64,000 nt of DNA from an uncultured Dehalococcoidia bacterium (GTDB taxonomy: Bacteria; Chloroflexota; Dehalococcoidia; Lucifugimonadales; Lucifugimonadaceae), in assembly GCA_951812795.1 (NCBI GenBank), contig OX638325.1, positions 1,240,001 to 1,304,000 of the forward strand, given 5' to 3'. Below are positions 25,453 to 33,847 of this stretch, piece after piece (the stretch's first letter is position 1; every line of letters begins with the position of its first letter). The notes under the pieces are model-generated. The model was given only the letters and a program-made list of their open reading frames with translations. It had not been told where the DNA came from and made no database searches. The translations under genes and the position numbers were made by a program.

Positions 25453-25536
25453 TCATCGTTCGGAATCAAATGTTTTTCAGTTTGCAATATGCCCATTTAC
25501 CTCCGATTTCGTTGACATTTATTGTGACAATGTCAA
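25436..25536 (-). promoter_or_regulatory. Inverted-repeat operator candidate of the fic gene
   Basis: TTGACATTGTCACA at 25436-25449 recurs as its exact reverse complement TGTGACAATGTCAA at 25523-25536, 73 bases apart. The distal site also holds a local palindrome TTGACATT(N9)AATGTCAA (25512-25536), and a further half site TTTTGTCAC lies at 25541. The proximal copy covers the fic start codon. Given the winged-helix-like C-terminus of the Fic protein, autoregulation by DNA looping or start-site blocking is a reasonable inference. Confidence 0.55.
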
Positions 25537-25722
25537 CGGTTTTGTCACTTGATTCGCTGTTCACACCAAACCGAATCAATGACTCTAGACATCGTCCTTT
25601 TACCCTGATTCCGGCCATGCACACAGGATTTGGCAGAAGGATGCTCGAACAGACGGTCACTCAGTTTCGATAATCTAGCTGAACAGCCTACCGACGCGCC
25701 GAATCGCATCTAACTTATCTCC

Positions 25723-26982
25723 GTGACCACCCAACCTGAATCGGGCGAGACGCGATCGCGTCGCCAACACCGCCACCCCCGTGTCCTCCGCGTCTTCGCC
25801 ATCCCCGGCTTCGCACGCCTCCTAGCGTCGGAAGCACTGTTCGACATCGGTGCCGTCGCACGCACCGCCGCTCAGTCGTGGGTCATGTACGCCCTCACCG
25901 ACTCCAACCTTTGGGTTGGAGTCGTCTCCGGAATGCGATCCATACCCATCCTCATCCTCCCCATCTTCGCCGGCGCAGTCGTCGACCGCTTCGACAAACG
26001 CAAGCTCCTCGCTTTCGTACGCGTTGCCCTGGCGATCGTCTCCATCGTCCAGGCCATTCTCATCGCCCTCGACATCATCGAGCCGTGGCACATGCTCGCT
26101 CTCGCTCTGGCCGCCGGAACCGTCGTCTCATTTGCCATGCCCGCATTCTGGGCCTACCTCGCCGACCTCATACCCGAACGTTCGCTGTCGAGAGCCACCG
26201 CGCTCGTCATGATGGGACAAAACGCCGGCGAGATGACCGGACCTGTCATCGTCGGATGGATCATCGCATCCGCCGGTGCCGACTGGGCATACGCAATAAT
26301 CGCCGCCGTCTACCTCCTCGGTGCCATCTTCATCCTCAACGCTCCCAAAGGCAGGTTCGCCGCTCCCGATTCCGAAGATAAACCCGCCTACTACGAGAGC
26401 CTTAAACAGGGCATCGCCTACGCCCGCAAATCCCCCGTCCTACCGTGGCTGTTCGTCATGAACGCCTCCGTCAACATATTCGGCGTCGCAGTGTTTCCAC
26501 TGATGCCCGAATACGCCACCAAGATACTCGACGTCGGACCCGTCGGGTTCGGCATCATGTCCGCCGCCCTAGGTATCGGACTCGCGATCGGAAGCGTCAT
26601 CATCGCGATCTTTGGACTACCCCGACGCGTCATCTGGATCATCATCGTCTCGAGCTTCATTTGGGACTTCGCCATGATCGGCTTCGGCTTTTCCCGCTTC
26701 TACCCCCTCACCCTCGCGTTGCTATTCTTAATGGGCATCGCCGGCATGTTCTGGGTAAACGCCATCACTCACCTATTCCAACGCGAAGCCAAAGGCCCGA
26801 TGCGAGGCCGAGTGATGTCCCTATACGCCATCGGCATGGGTCTGTTCCCCTTGGGCTGGACCTTCGGAGGCACCCTCTCAGCCCTAATCGGCAACGAAAT
26901 GACCCTGATAGTCAGCGCAATCGGCGGCACACCCTTAGTACTGCTAGCAATGTTCCTAGCCCCCGGCCTACGTCGATCATGA
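25723..26982 (+). CDS. MFS exporter, EntS/DUF894-like
   Basis: An intact 419-residue transporter from GTG 25723 with a basic N-terminal tail (residues 1-25, many Arg and His) and about ten to twelve membrane segments. Features include ASEALFDIGAVARTAAQSWV in the first segment and AGAVVDRFDKRKLLAFVR, the loop 2-3 signature of the major facilitator superfamily. MMGQNAGEMTGPVIVGWIIA marks segment 5. The set resembles the enterobactin exporter EntS group, which exports siderophores or drugs, but no siderophore genes are near. The pseudogene at 23031-24204 is a close paralogue, pointing to an old duplication with the fic gene between the copies. Confidence 0.82.
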   Translation: MTTQPESGETRSRRQHRHPRVLRVFAIPGFARLLASEALFDIGAVARTAAQSWVMYALTDSNLWVGVVSGMRSIPILILPIFAGAVVDRFDKRKLLAFVRVALAIVSIVQAILIALDIIEPWHMLALALAAGTVVSFAMPAFWAYLADLIPERSLSRATALVMMGQNAGEMTGPVIVGWIIASAGADWAYAIIAAVYLLGAIFILNAPKGRFAAPDSEDKPAYYESLKQGIAYARKSPVLPWLFVMNASVNIFGVAVFPLMPEYATKILDVGPVGFGIMSAALGIGLAIGSVIIAIFGLPRRVIWIIIVSSFIWDFAMIGFGFSRFYPLTLALLFLMGIAGMFWVNAITHLFQREAKGPMRGRVMSLYAIGMGLFPLGWTFGGTLSALIGNEMTLIVSAIGGTPLVLLAMFLAPGLRRS

Positions 26983-27014
26983 ACCCTCCCCTTCGCCCCA
27001 CGAAGCGAATGCGA

Positions 27015-27040
27015 CGTAGGGGCGGGATTCAAACCCGCCC
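27015..27040 (+). repeat. Dispersed repeat family R2, copy 2
   Basis: CGTAGGGGCGGGATTCAAAC followed by CCGCCC; GGGCGGG and CCCGCCC pair around an ATTCAAA loop. This is the best copy of the family (compare 670-695). Confidence 0.65.
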
Positions 27041-27193
27041 TCGTACGCAGGGGATGCCCGAAATTCACCGCAACACCTCCTCCCCCAGTCCAACCCGTAG
27101 GAGTGCTGTGCACAACCTCACTTACGACGGATTCACGTTCAGTTCACTTGCGCGTCCCCGTTGCCCGGCCCCTCTGGATGGACGTTCCGTCCG

Positions 27194-27240
27194 CTGAAGC
27201 GCCGGCTTTCGCCGGAATGACGGTGGTTATGCACACCACT
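27194..27240 (-). repeat. Dispersed repeat family R1, copy 3 (inverted)
   Basis: Read on the minus strand it gives GTGCATAACCACCGTCATTC, then CGGCGAAAGCCGG, the same core as the copy at 1456-1489, where GTGCACAACCGCC also precedes the core. The extended match shows that the repeat unit is at least 45 bases. Confidence 0.65.
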
Positions 27241-27268
27241 CGTAGGGGCGATCCCTTGTGGTCGCCCT
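27241..27268 (+). repeat. Dispersed repeat family R2, diverged copy
   Basis: CGTAGGGGCGATCCCTTGTG GTCGCCCT keeps the GTAGGGGCG start; GGGCGA and TCGCCC pair with a different loop. It directly abuts the inverted R1 copy. Confidence 0.5.
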
Positions 27269-27395
27269 ACCGCCCAAGCCACCGCCTCATCTATCCTTCG
27301 CAATCCTTCGCATCATAGTTCAATCAACACATCCCCACGATCAACTCGTGCGTTAAACTGCGCACAGATTGACAAGCATCAGGAGCGAAGATGTC

Positions 27396-28499
27396 GTGTT
27401 GGAACAGTTTCACGTCCCAGAAGAGGACCAGGTATTCGTCGAGGCCGATCGCATGCGTGCCAGCACCGAGGCGCTTTTCATGCGTTGCGGTTTGGACGAA
27501 GCCGGTGCCAAAGCATGCACCGACGTCCTCATAACCAACGACCTCCGAGCCGTTGAGACTCACGGCGTATCAAACATGATGCGCAACTACGTCCAGTCTT
27601 ACATGGCAGGTGCGCTCAATCCTCGACCACAACTCAAAACGGTTCGCCAGACCGCGACAACCGCGAATATCGACGCCGATGGCGCATTGGGCATTCACAT
27701 CGGCGCCGAAATGATGCAGATCGCCATCGACAAGGCGAAGGAATACGGCACCGGCGCCGTCACTGCATTCGACTCTGGCCATCTAGGCGGGTGCGGATAC
27801 TACGCCGCGCAGGCCGCCAAACAGGGAATGATCGGACTCTGCATGACCGGCGGCCATTTTGCCGGACCGCGTCGAACCGGAGGCATGGTTCCGACGTTCG
27901 GAGCCGAACCGCGTCTCGGTACCAACCCCATCGCCTGGGCTGCACCGGCCCGCTCTCAAGCTCCATTCCTCTTCGACATTGCATCGACGCAAATCGCCAA
28001 CAACAAGATCGGACTAGCTCGTCGCATCGGAGTCGAGCTAGAGCCGGGATGGATCACCGATACGGACGGTTCGGCATACGAAGATCGGGTATTGCCGCCA
28101 GACGAATACTACCTCTTGCCGTTCGGAGGAACCCGCGAAAACGGTTCGCACAAAGGCTACGGCTACGGTGCAGTCTGTGCCATCATGTGTCAGACGTTGT
28201 CGGGGGCCGGACTGGCCGGGACTGGCACTGAATACACCGGTGGCTACCACTTCTTCGCCGCCTTCCAGATCGAAGCCTTCTGCGACCAAGACGACTTCCT
28301 CGACAACATGGACGAAGCCCTCGAACGCCTCGCCAACACACCACCCGCGCCGGGCCATGAACGCGTCTTATATCCAGGACTAATCGAGGGAGAGGAAACC
28401 GAGAAACGGCTCAATGAAGGGATCCCGTATCACCGCGAGGTTATAGATTGGTATCGTTCGATCGGCGCCGAGTTGGAAGTCGAGATCGAACTCCCTTAA
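27396..28499 (+). CDS. Malate/L-lactate dehydrogenase (Ldh_2) family oxidoreductase
   Basis: About 367 residues of the NAD(P)-dependent Ldh_2 fold, which is unrelated to the classical lactate dehydrogenases. Typical stretches are DLRAVETHGVSNM (substrate His), DSGHLGGCGYYA and LGTNPIAWAAPA. C-terminal GSHKGYGYGAVCAIM closes the active site. Family members oxidise malate, sulfolactate, ureidoglycolate or related 2-hydroxy acids. The start is unclear: the frame is open from TTG 27369; AGGAG at 27381 favours GTG 27396, while the nearby ATG 27391 is out of frame. It lies 46 bases before two aldo-keto reductases in the same direction. Confidence 0.83.
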   Translation: MLEQFHVPEEDQVFVEADRMRASTEALFMRCGLDEAGAKACTDVLITNDLRAVETHGVSNMMRNYVQSYMAGALNPRPQLKTVRQTATTANIDADGALGIHIGAEMMQIAIDKAKEYGTGAVTAFDSGHLGGCGYYAAQAAKQGMIGLCMTGGHFAGPRRTGGMVPTFGAEPRLGTNPIAWAAPARSQAPFLFDIASTQIANNKIGLARRIGVELEPGWITDTDGSAYEDRVLPPDEYYLLPFGGTRENGSHKGYGYGAVCAIMCQTLSGAGLAGTGTEYTGGYHFFAAFQIEAFCDQDDFLDNMDEALERLANTPPAPGHERVLYPGLIEGEETEKRLNEGIPYHREVIDWYRSIGAELEVEIELP

Positions 28500-28545
28500 C
28501 GCAACCGAACGGCGAACAACCCGTCTAAGAAGGACCAACTACTAG

Positions 28546-29559
28546 ATGCAACGAGAGTACGTGAATTTCGGCAAGGGCGGCGTCATGGTGACGCGCATGG
28601 CATTGGGTCTCGGTTTTAGAGGCCAAAACAATGCCGACGACGCGAAGCAAACAATCGCCGCCGCACTTGACGGTGGGTTGAATCTGATCGACTGCGCCAA
28701 CATCTACGGTCTGGGCGACGACCGACGCAGAGCTGGTACATCGGAGGTCATCCTCGGCGAGGTGATGCAGGATCGCGGCAACCGCGACGACATCGTCATC
28801 ACCTCCAAGGTATCGAGCCCCGTCGCCCCCGGCGTTAACGACCGTAACACTTCAAGGTGGCACATCATGAGGGAGGTCGAACGGTCCCTCAAAAGGTTGC
28901 AGACCGACCGCATCGACGTGTACCTCATCCACCACTTCGACGACACCGTCGCCTACGAAGAACGAACCCGAGCCTTGGAAGACCTCGTGCGCGACGGCAA
29001 GATCCGCTACACCGGTCTGTGCAACTACCAGGCTTGGCAGGTGGTAGAAACACTCCGCGTGCAGGATCGCATCAACGCCGGAAGTCTAATCGCGGTGCAG
29101 AACCCCTACAGCATGCTTAACCGGGAGCTCGAAGACGAAATGTTCCCGATGGTGCGAACCACCAGTCTCGGTATCATGGCATACAGCCCGTTGGGCGTGG
29201 GTCTACTATCCGGCGACTACGATCCAGACCGAATGCCCGACAACAGCCGTCTTTGGGGCAGTCGTCGTTCTCACGCCTTCGGTCGCACAATTCGAGGACG
29301 TGCCGCGGATGTCATCCGAACGAACGCCGAGGTCGCCAAACGCATCGGTGCAACGCCGGCGCAGGTCGCGCAGGCGTGGGTCCTTTCTCACCCCGAGATC
29401 ACCATCTCAATCTCCGGTGCCGACACGGCCGGACAGATGCAAGACAATCTCGGGGCCTTGGAGGTCGTCATCCCCGAGGAGGACCTGACCAAACTAAACG
29501 AAGCCTCTTACCGACTGCGCATCACCCTTGATGGGGCAGGTTTCGAAGACGATCGATGA
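28546..29559 (+). CDS. Aldo/keto reductase (tandem copy 1)
   Basis: A protein of 337 residues with a TIM-barrel aldo-keto reductase fold. Visible are GGLNLIDCANIYGLGDD (catalytic Asp and Tyr), DDIVITSKVSSPV (Lys) and IDVYLIHHFDD (His). The NADPH-binding end has GATPAQVAQAWVLSHPEI and SISGADTAGQMQDNLGAL. The substrate is unknown. It is followed after 73 bases by a paralogue of identical length, so the pair arose by duplication. The preceding Ldh-type dehydrogenase and the pair could form one catabolic operon. Confidence 0.88.
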   Translation: MQREYVNFGKGGVMVTRMALGLGFRGQNNADDAKQTIAAALDGGLNLIDCANIYGLGDDRRRAGTSEVILGEVMQDRGNRDDIVITSKVSSPVAPGVNDRNTSRWHIMREVERSLKRLQTDRIDVYLIHHFDDTVAYEERTRALEDLVRDGKIRYTGLCNYQAWQVVETLRVQDRINAGSLIAVQNPYSMLNRELEDEMFPMVRTTSLGIMAYSPLGVGLLSGDYDPDRMPDNSRLWGSRRSHAFGRTIRGRAADVIRTNAEVAKRIGATPAQVAQAWVLSHPEITISISGADTAGQMQDNLGALEVVIPEEDLTKLNEASYRLRITLDGAGFEDDR

Positions 29560-29632
29560 ACGGCGGGGCGGGCGGTTGTGAAACGGTCAATAGGCGAGTG
29601 ACGCTTATGGTTACGCGCTGGAGTAGAACCCT

Positions 29633-30646
29633 ATGAAACGTGAATTCGTGAACTTTGGTAAGAGCGGCGTGAAGGTCACTCGCATGGCAATGGGTACGGC
29701 CTTCCGCAGTCAAAACGATGCTGACGAGGCTAAAAGGACCATTTCGACTGCCCTAGACGGCGGTCTCAATCTCATCGACTGCGCCAACGCCTACGGCTTC
29801 GGAGACGACCGAAGCAGAACTGGTACATCCGAGATCATCGTGGGAGAGTTGATGAAAGACCGCGGCGACCGGGACGACGTCGTCATCACATCCAAAGTTT
29901 CAAGTCGAATCGGTCCCGGCATCAACGATCAGCATACTTCGCGATGGCACATCATGCGAGAAGTTGAACGCTCGCTAGAACGCTTGCAGACAGACCGCAT
30001 CGATGTTTTGCTGATCCATCACTTCGACGAATCCGTCGGCTATGAAGAGCGTACCCGTGCGCTGGAAGACCTCGTCCGCGACGGCAAGATCCGATACACC
30101 GGCCTGTGCAACTACCAAGCTTGGCAAGTCGTCCAGACACTCCGCGTTCAAGACCGCATCAACGCCGACAGCCTCATCACAATCCAAAATCCGTACAACC
30201 TGCTAAACCGCGAGCCAGAGGATGAGATGTTCCCAATGGTCCGCGCCACCGGCCTAGGCATCATGGCTTACAGTCCCCTCGGGGTTGGGCTCCTGTCAGG
30301 CGACTACTCTCCGGATCGTATGCCTGATCGCACACGGATCTGGGGAAGTCGACGTGCCCATGCCTTCGACCCCATCATGCGAGGGCGCGCAGCCGACGTG
30401 ATCCGAACAAATGCCGAAGTTGCCGAGAAAATCGGAGCTACTCCCGCCCAGGTCGCCCAAGCATGGGTCCTAACGCACCCGGAGATCACCGTCTCAATCT
30501 CCGGTGCCGACACCGCGGAACAGATGGAAGACAACCTTGGGGCTTTGGAAATCGAAATTCCAGAAGAAGAACTTGCCAAACTCAACGAAGCTTCATATCG
30601 CTTACGCATCACCCTAGATGGCCCGGAATTCGGAGACGACGGATAA
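29633..30646 (+). CDS. Aldo/keto reductase (tandem copy 2)
   Basis: A protein of 337 residues that aligns with the preceding gene along its whole length. The start is MKREFVNFGKSGVKVTRMAM against MQREYVNFGKGGVMVTRMAL. The active-site set is kept: DCANAYGFGDD, VVITSKVSSR and VLLIHHFDE. Differences cluster on the surface and in the C-terminal quarter, so both copies are probably active, perhaps with slightly different substrates or expression. The intergenic 73 bases between them contain no obvious terminator. Confidence 0.88.
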   Translation: MKREFVNFGKSGVKVTRMAMGTAFRSQNDADEAKRTISTALDGGLNLIDCANAYGFGDDRSRTGTSEIIVGELMKDRGDRDDVVITSKVSSRIGPGINDQHTSRWHIMREVERSLERLQTDRIDVLLIHHFDESVGYEERTRALEDLVRDGKIRYTGLCNYQAWQVVQTLRVQDRINADSLITIQNPYNLLNREPEDEMFPMVRATGLGIMAYSPLGVGLLSGDYSPDRMPDRTRIWGSRRAHAFDPIMRGRAADVIRTNAEVAEKIGATPAQVAQAWVLTHPEITVSISGADTAEQMEDNLGALEIEIPEEELAKLNEASYRLRITLDGPEFGDDG

Positions 30647-30710
30647 CCGACCGGAACCATTGCCCCGGAGTTATAGGGGCGAGTAACGGAGCGTTGTGAG
30701 TGTCCGCGAA

Positions 30711-30719
30711 TGTTACAAT
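30711..30719 (+). promoter_or_regulatory. Extended -10 promoter candidate for rpmH
   Basis: TGTTACAAT has the TGn extension and a good -10 box, 24 bases before the rpmH ATG at 30743. A TTGTGA lies 14 bases upstream of the -10 core, which is too close for a normal -35, so an extended -10 promoter is more likely. Confidence 0.4.
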
Positions 30720-30742
30720 CGACATTTGCGACCTAAAGAACC

Positions 30743-30880
30743 ATGCCTAAGCGAACCTACCAACCGAAAAAGCGCCGACGTGCGCGCGTCCACGGCTTCC
30801 GATCTCGGATGTCGTCCAAGGGCGGGCGAGCGGTTTTGGCGCGCCGACGAGCTCGAGGTCGCAAGCGCCTAACTGTTTGA
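30743..30880 (+). CDS. rpmH: 50S ribosomal protein L34
   Basis: A 45-residue, strongly basic protein. The sequence [20 protein letters not shown] is the typical L34 start, and the end [10 protein letters not shown] matches the family end R-x-RKxLTV. It is a small protein of the large ribosomal subunit. It is followed by rnpA, as in most bacteria. The order rpmH-rnpA-yidD-yidC-jag continues downstream. ATG 30743 gives the usual length. Confidence 0.95.
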   Translation: MPKRTYQPKKRRRARVHGFRSRMSSKGGRAVLARRRARGRKRLTV

Positions 30881-30936
30881 GTTCGTCCCTTCGCTCGGCC
30901 AGCGCCGCATACGCGGCAACCCAAAAATGAAGACAG

Positions 30937-31317
30937 ATGGGGCTCTCGAAGCATCGACGGTTGCGCCGTCGCGAAGAGTTCCGAAGAGTACTGAGAGACG
31001 GCAATCGGGCCCGAGACGCTCTGCTTTCAATTACTGCGGCTGATACCGGTGCCCCGGATTCCGAACCGCGTTACGGCTTCGCCATTCCCAAACGTGTCGG
31101 CGGCGCAGTGACGCGAAATCGCATCAAGCGACGGCTCCGGGCGATTGTCAACCAAACGGACCACCCTAGAGGATGGGACTACGTCATATATGCCTTCCCG
31201 GCAGCGTCGGATGCAACGTCCGAACGATTGGCGCAATCGGTGGAAACACTGGTGAAGCGCTTGAGTTCCGGCGGCCGCAATCGCCGCTCCGACCAACCTG
31301 CTCGAGGTCCGAGGTGA
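30937..31317 (+). CDS. rnpA: Ribonuclease P protein component
   Basis: A basic protein of 126 residues that helps the RNase P RNA trim tRNA 5' ends. The N-terminus LSKHRRLRRREEFRRVLRDGN is typical, as is YGFAIPKRVGGAVTRNRIKR with the conserved RNR-x-KR RNA-binding helix. The C-terminal 20 residues are a variable basic tail. It is encoded between rpmH and yidD. The ATG at 30937 has weak Shine-Dalgarno sequence but fits the family start. Confidence 0.95.
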   Translation: MGLSKHRRLRRREEFRRVLRDGNRARDALLSITAADTGAPDSEPRYGFAIPKRVGGAVTRNRIKRRLRAIVNQTDHPRGWDYVIYAFPAASDATSERLAQSVETLVKRLSSGGRNRRSDQPARGPR

Positions 31318-31321
31318 ACGC

Positions 31322-31600
31322 GTGATCAAGAAAGCAGCGCTAATGCTCATCAAGGGCTACAAACTCGCGGTCTCCCCGTACCTGCCAAGTTCTTGCATTT
31401 ATCAACCCACATGTTCGGACTACACCGCAGAAGCGATCCAAACTCACGGAGTGGTCAAAGGTTCATGGATGGGCATCAAACGGATCGCTCGTTGCAACCC
31501 GTTCTCAACCGGAGGACTGGATCTTGTGCCGAGCCCAGCGTCGGATGTTCACGAAAGCTCTATCTCGTCGACCAATGGTGCGGAGACCACAGGCCGATGA
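31322..31600 (+). CDS. yidD: Membrane protein insertion efficiency factor YidD
   Basis: A 92-residue protein from GTG 31322 with the YidD signature: ALMLIKGYKLAVSPYLPSSC, YQPTCSDYTAEAI and GIKRIARCNPFSTGG. It assists insertion of proteins by YidC at the inner membrane. The stop overlaps the ATG of the next gene (ATGA), so translation is coupled to the lipoprotein. The C-terminal 20 residues beyond the conserved core are variable and Ser-rich. Confidence 0.93.
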   Translation: MIKKAALMLIKGYKLAVSPYLPSSCIYQPTCSDYTAEAIQTHGVVKGSWMGIKRIARCNPFSTGGLDLVPSPASDVHESSISSTNGAETTGR

Positions 31601-32838
31601 AGCGCGCAATCGGCGAGCGAATCCGACGACGCGGCACCGTCGCGCTTCTACTCCTGATTCTTAGCGTTACTTCATTGACTGCTTGTTTGAACGATCTCAC
31701 ACCACAAGGTCGTTGGTCGTCTCCGGTCGCAGACGACAATTTCATATACGTCGGCAACGTCGATGGCGTCCTGGTTCGGATCGACGCGGCGAGCCACGCG
31801 TATGACGTGAATTGGCTGTATCCGTTTGAACTCGATGGCGTCCGTAAAAAACCTAAGGGACTGGGCGCGATCTACGGTTCGCCGGTTATCCAAGATGGCA
31901 CCGTCTACGCTTCGGGTTATACCTGCGCCGGCAGCGATTGCGACGGCGAGATATTTGGCGTCTCGACCGACAGCGGTGCTATCGCCTGGAACTCGGGCGG
32001 CTACCGCCTGCGGGCAAAATTAGTTGGCAAACTGACCTCGACGGATAACGGCCTCTTGCTACAGGGAACCGGGCCAGTTGACCGAGAACGAGATCCTCCA
32101 GGCTACCTCTACGCATTGAATGCCGACCCCATAGCCGGTCGCCGAGTTGCGTGGCGCACCCCATTGGACGGTGAAGTCTGGGGCGAGGTGGCGGTCGACA
32201 ACGCCTCTAACACCGCTTACGTGGGCACGGACAAAGGGACGCTTTACGCAATTGACCTCACGGACGGAGACCTCAGTGACCGAGTGCGATGGACATATAA
32301 AGCGGAAGGCGCGATCGCCGGTCCCGTGTTGTTCCACGAAGGCGCGATATATTTCGGCGATCTATCGGGCCGGTTCTACCGCCTCAACCCACGGTCGCAA
32401 AGCCCAGATTGGCAGTTCGACGCCGGCGCATGGGTGTGGGCAAAAGCGATACCTGACAACATGAATGGCGCCATCTATGTCGCATCCCTAGGCGGCCACG
32501 TGCACGCCCTCAACATTTCAAACGGCAACCCGATCTGGCAGACGATAGTTGACGGGCAGATCGTCGGGGCTCCGCTACTCTTTGATCGAGTACGCAATGA
32601 ATTCACTCAACGGGTCCTCGCTGTGCCATCTGGAGATGACGGAGTTCATGTGTTGAACGTCAACGACGGCCAAGTCGTCGGCGCATTTCCGACGGACAGC
32701 GCGGTCAAATCTGCGCCAGTTCTACTCAATGGTTTTGTCTATGTACATACGCTCGACGGAGAACTCAAGTGGTTCTCGCCAAGTGATCAGACGTTGCAGG
32801 GATGCGTCGTCTTGAAGGATGGTGGTCGATGCGGCTGA
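31597..32838 (+). CDS. PQQ-like beta-propeller lipoprotein (BamB-like)
   Basis: About 413 residues from ATG 31597, which overlaps the yidD stop. The N-terminus has a signal peptide with lipobox SLTAC. The body is a beta-propeller of PQQ-like repeats: NFIYVGNVDGVLVRIDAAS, NTAYVGTDKGTLYAIDL, AIYFGDLSGRFYRLNPRS and AIYVASLGGHVHALNISNG are successive blades. There is no obvious catalytic site. The position between yidD and yidC suggests a role in membrane protein assembly, by analogy to BamB, but this is inferred. The long upstream frame (from 31393) overlaps yidD and is not used. Confidence 0.85.
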   Translation: MKRAIGERIRRRGTVALLLLILSVTSLTACLNDLTPQGRWSSPVADDNFIYVGNVDGVLVRIDAASHAYDVNWLYPFELDGVRKKPKGLGAIYGSPVIQDGTVYASGYTCAGSDCDGEIFGVSTDSGAIAWNSGGYRLRAKLVGKLTSTDNGLLLQGTGPVDRERDPPGYLYALNADPIAGRRVAWRTPLDGEVWGEVAVDNASNTAYVGTDKGTLYAIDLTDGDLSDRVRWTYKAEGAIAGPVLFHEGAIYFGDLSGRFYRLNPRSQSPDWQFDAGAWVWAKAIPDNMNGAIYVASLGGHVHALNISNGNPIWQTIVDGQIVGAPLLFDRVRNEFTQRVLAVPSGDDGVHVLNVNDGQVVGAFPTDSAVKSAPVLLNGFVYVHTLDGELKWFSPSDQTLQGCVVLKDGGRCG

Positions 32839-32881
32839 TCATCTTTGAAATCAGATCCCAAGCTGATGGAGGCAATTCCTG

Positions 32882-33847
32882 ATGGAATTCCTCGGTCTAC
32901 TTTGGGATCAGGGCATCATGCGCCCCATGATCAACTCGCTTGCGCTGTTGTATCACTACTTCTTTTTGAATTACGGATTGAGCATCATCGTATTCACCGT
33001 CATCGTGCGGTTGTTGATGATACCGCTCACAATTCGTCAGACCCGCCAGATGAAGAAGCTGCAAGTATTGCAGCCCCGGATGAAGGCGATACAAGAAAAA
33101 TATAAGGACAAGAAAGATCCTGACAGTCGCCGAGCGCAATCGAGTGAATCGATGGCTCTCTACCGAGAGGCCGGCGTCAATCCGATCGGTTGCTTGGGGC
33201 CGATGGTTATCCAGATGCCTATCTGGATCGGTTTCTATCGCGCAATTATCCGCACGATGCCGACGACCCCTGAAGGCATGGCAAATCTGTCCGCCTCGTT
33301 CTACGCGTGGAACCCTGCCAGCGCAGACGTCCCGTTCAGTCGGTTATTCCTCGGCATCGACCTAGCAGACACCGTGTCGCAGGTCTATTTGCCGCTCAAC
33401 TTTTTGCTGCCGGTGCTCGTGGGCGCCTCGATGTTCATCACTACCAAGATGACATCAACTGTGGCGGTTGACGAGCGGCAGCAATCCCAACAGCGGATTA
33501 TGCAATGGATGATGCCAGTGATGATCGGCGTCTTCACCTACCAGTTCCCAGCAGGCCTGGGCATTTACATATTGCTATCGAACATCGTCGGCGTAGTAAT
33601 CCAATACTTCGTTGGCGGAAAGCAGCCGATCGAGCTGTTCGGAAAACTCTACCTCGGCACGGCAGAGACGCGAGCACAGGCGATAGCAATCAAAACTGAC
33701 CTCGCGGAGAAAAACCAAAACGACGATTTGGACGATGAGGAGATAACAGATGACGATACGACGGGTATTCACCGGCAAGAACGTACAAGAGGCAACCGCC
33801 GTCGCGCTCGAAACACTCGACGCCGAGCTCGAAGACGTCGACATTAG
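32882..33847 (+). CDS. yidC: Membrane protein insertase YidC (short, Oxa1-type)
   Basis: A protein of 321 residues that inserts membrane proteins. It has the short form without the large periplasmic domain. The first helix and the YGLSIIVFTVIVRLLMIPLT segment lead to the cytoplasmic hairpin (KLQVLQPRMKAIQEKYK) and to the membrane segments with GCLGPMVIQMPIWIGFYRAI, MMPVMIGVFTYQFPAGLGIY and a basic tail. GGAGG is 8 bases before ATG 32882. The last 98 bases overlap the jag gene in another frame, an unusually long overlap; the overlapped tail is Arg-rich and of low complexity. Confidence 0.92.
   Translation: MEFLGLLWDQGIMRPMINSLALLYHYFFLNYGLSIIVFTVIVRLLMIPLTIRQTRQMKKLQVLQPRMKAIQEKYKDKKDPDSRRAQSSESMALYREAGVNPIGCLGPMVIQMPIWIGFYRAIIRTMPTTPEGMANLSASFYAWNPASADVPFSRLFLGIDLADTVSQVYLPLNFLLPVLVGASMFITTKMTSTVAVDERQQSQQRIMQWMMPVMIGVFTYQFPAGLGIYILLSNIVGVVIQYFVGGKQPIELFGKLYLGTAETRAQAIAIKTDLAEKNQNDDLDDEEITDDDTTGIHRQERTRGNRRRARNTRRRARRRRH

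Larger units (their letters stand above)
26983..27395. other. Gene-free stretch made of dispersed repeats
   Basis: This stretch contains R2 copies at 27015-27040 and 27241-27268 and an inverted R1 copy at 27194-27240, with no credible coding sequence between. It separates the MFS exporter from the Ldh-type dehydrogenase. The concentration of three repeat copies in 260 bases is the highest in the window. Confidence 0.6.

Noticed and set aside
30647..30742. Replication origin near rpmH
   Set aside because: The rpmH-jag order is often close to oriC, but no dnaA, dnaN or cluster of DnaA boxes was seen.
31393..31596. Upstream extension of the beta-propeller lipoprotein
   Set aside because: It overlaps yidD in another frame and would destroy the lipoprotein signal.
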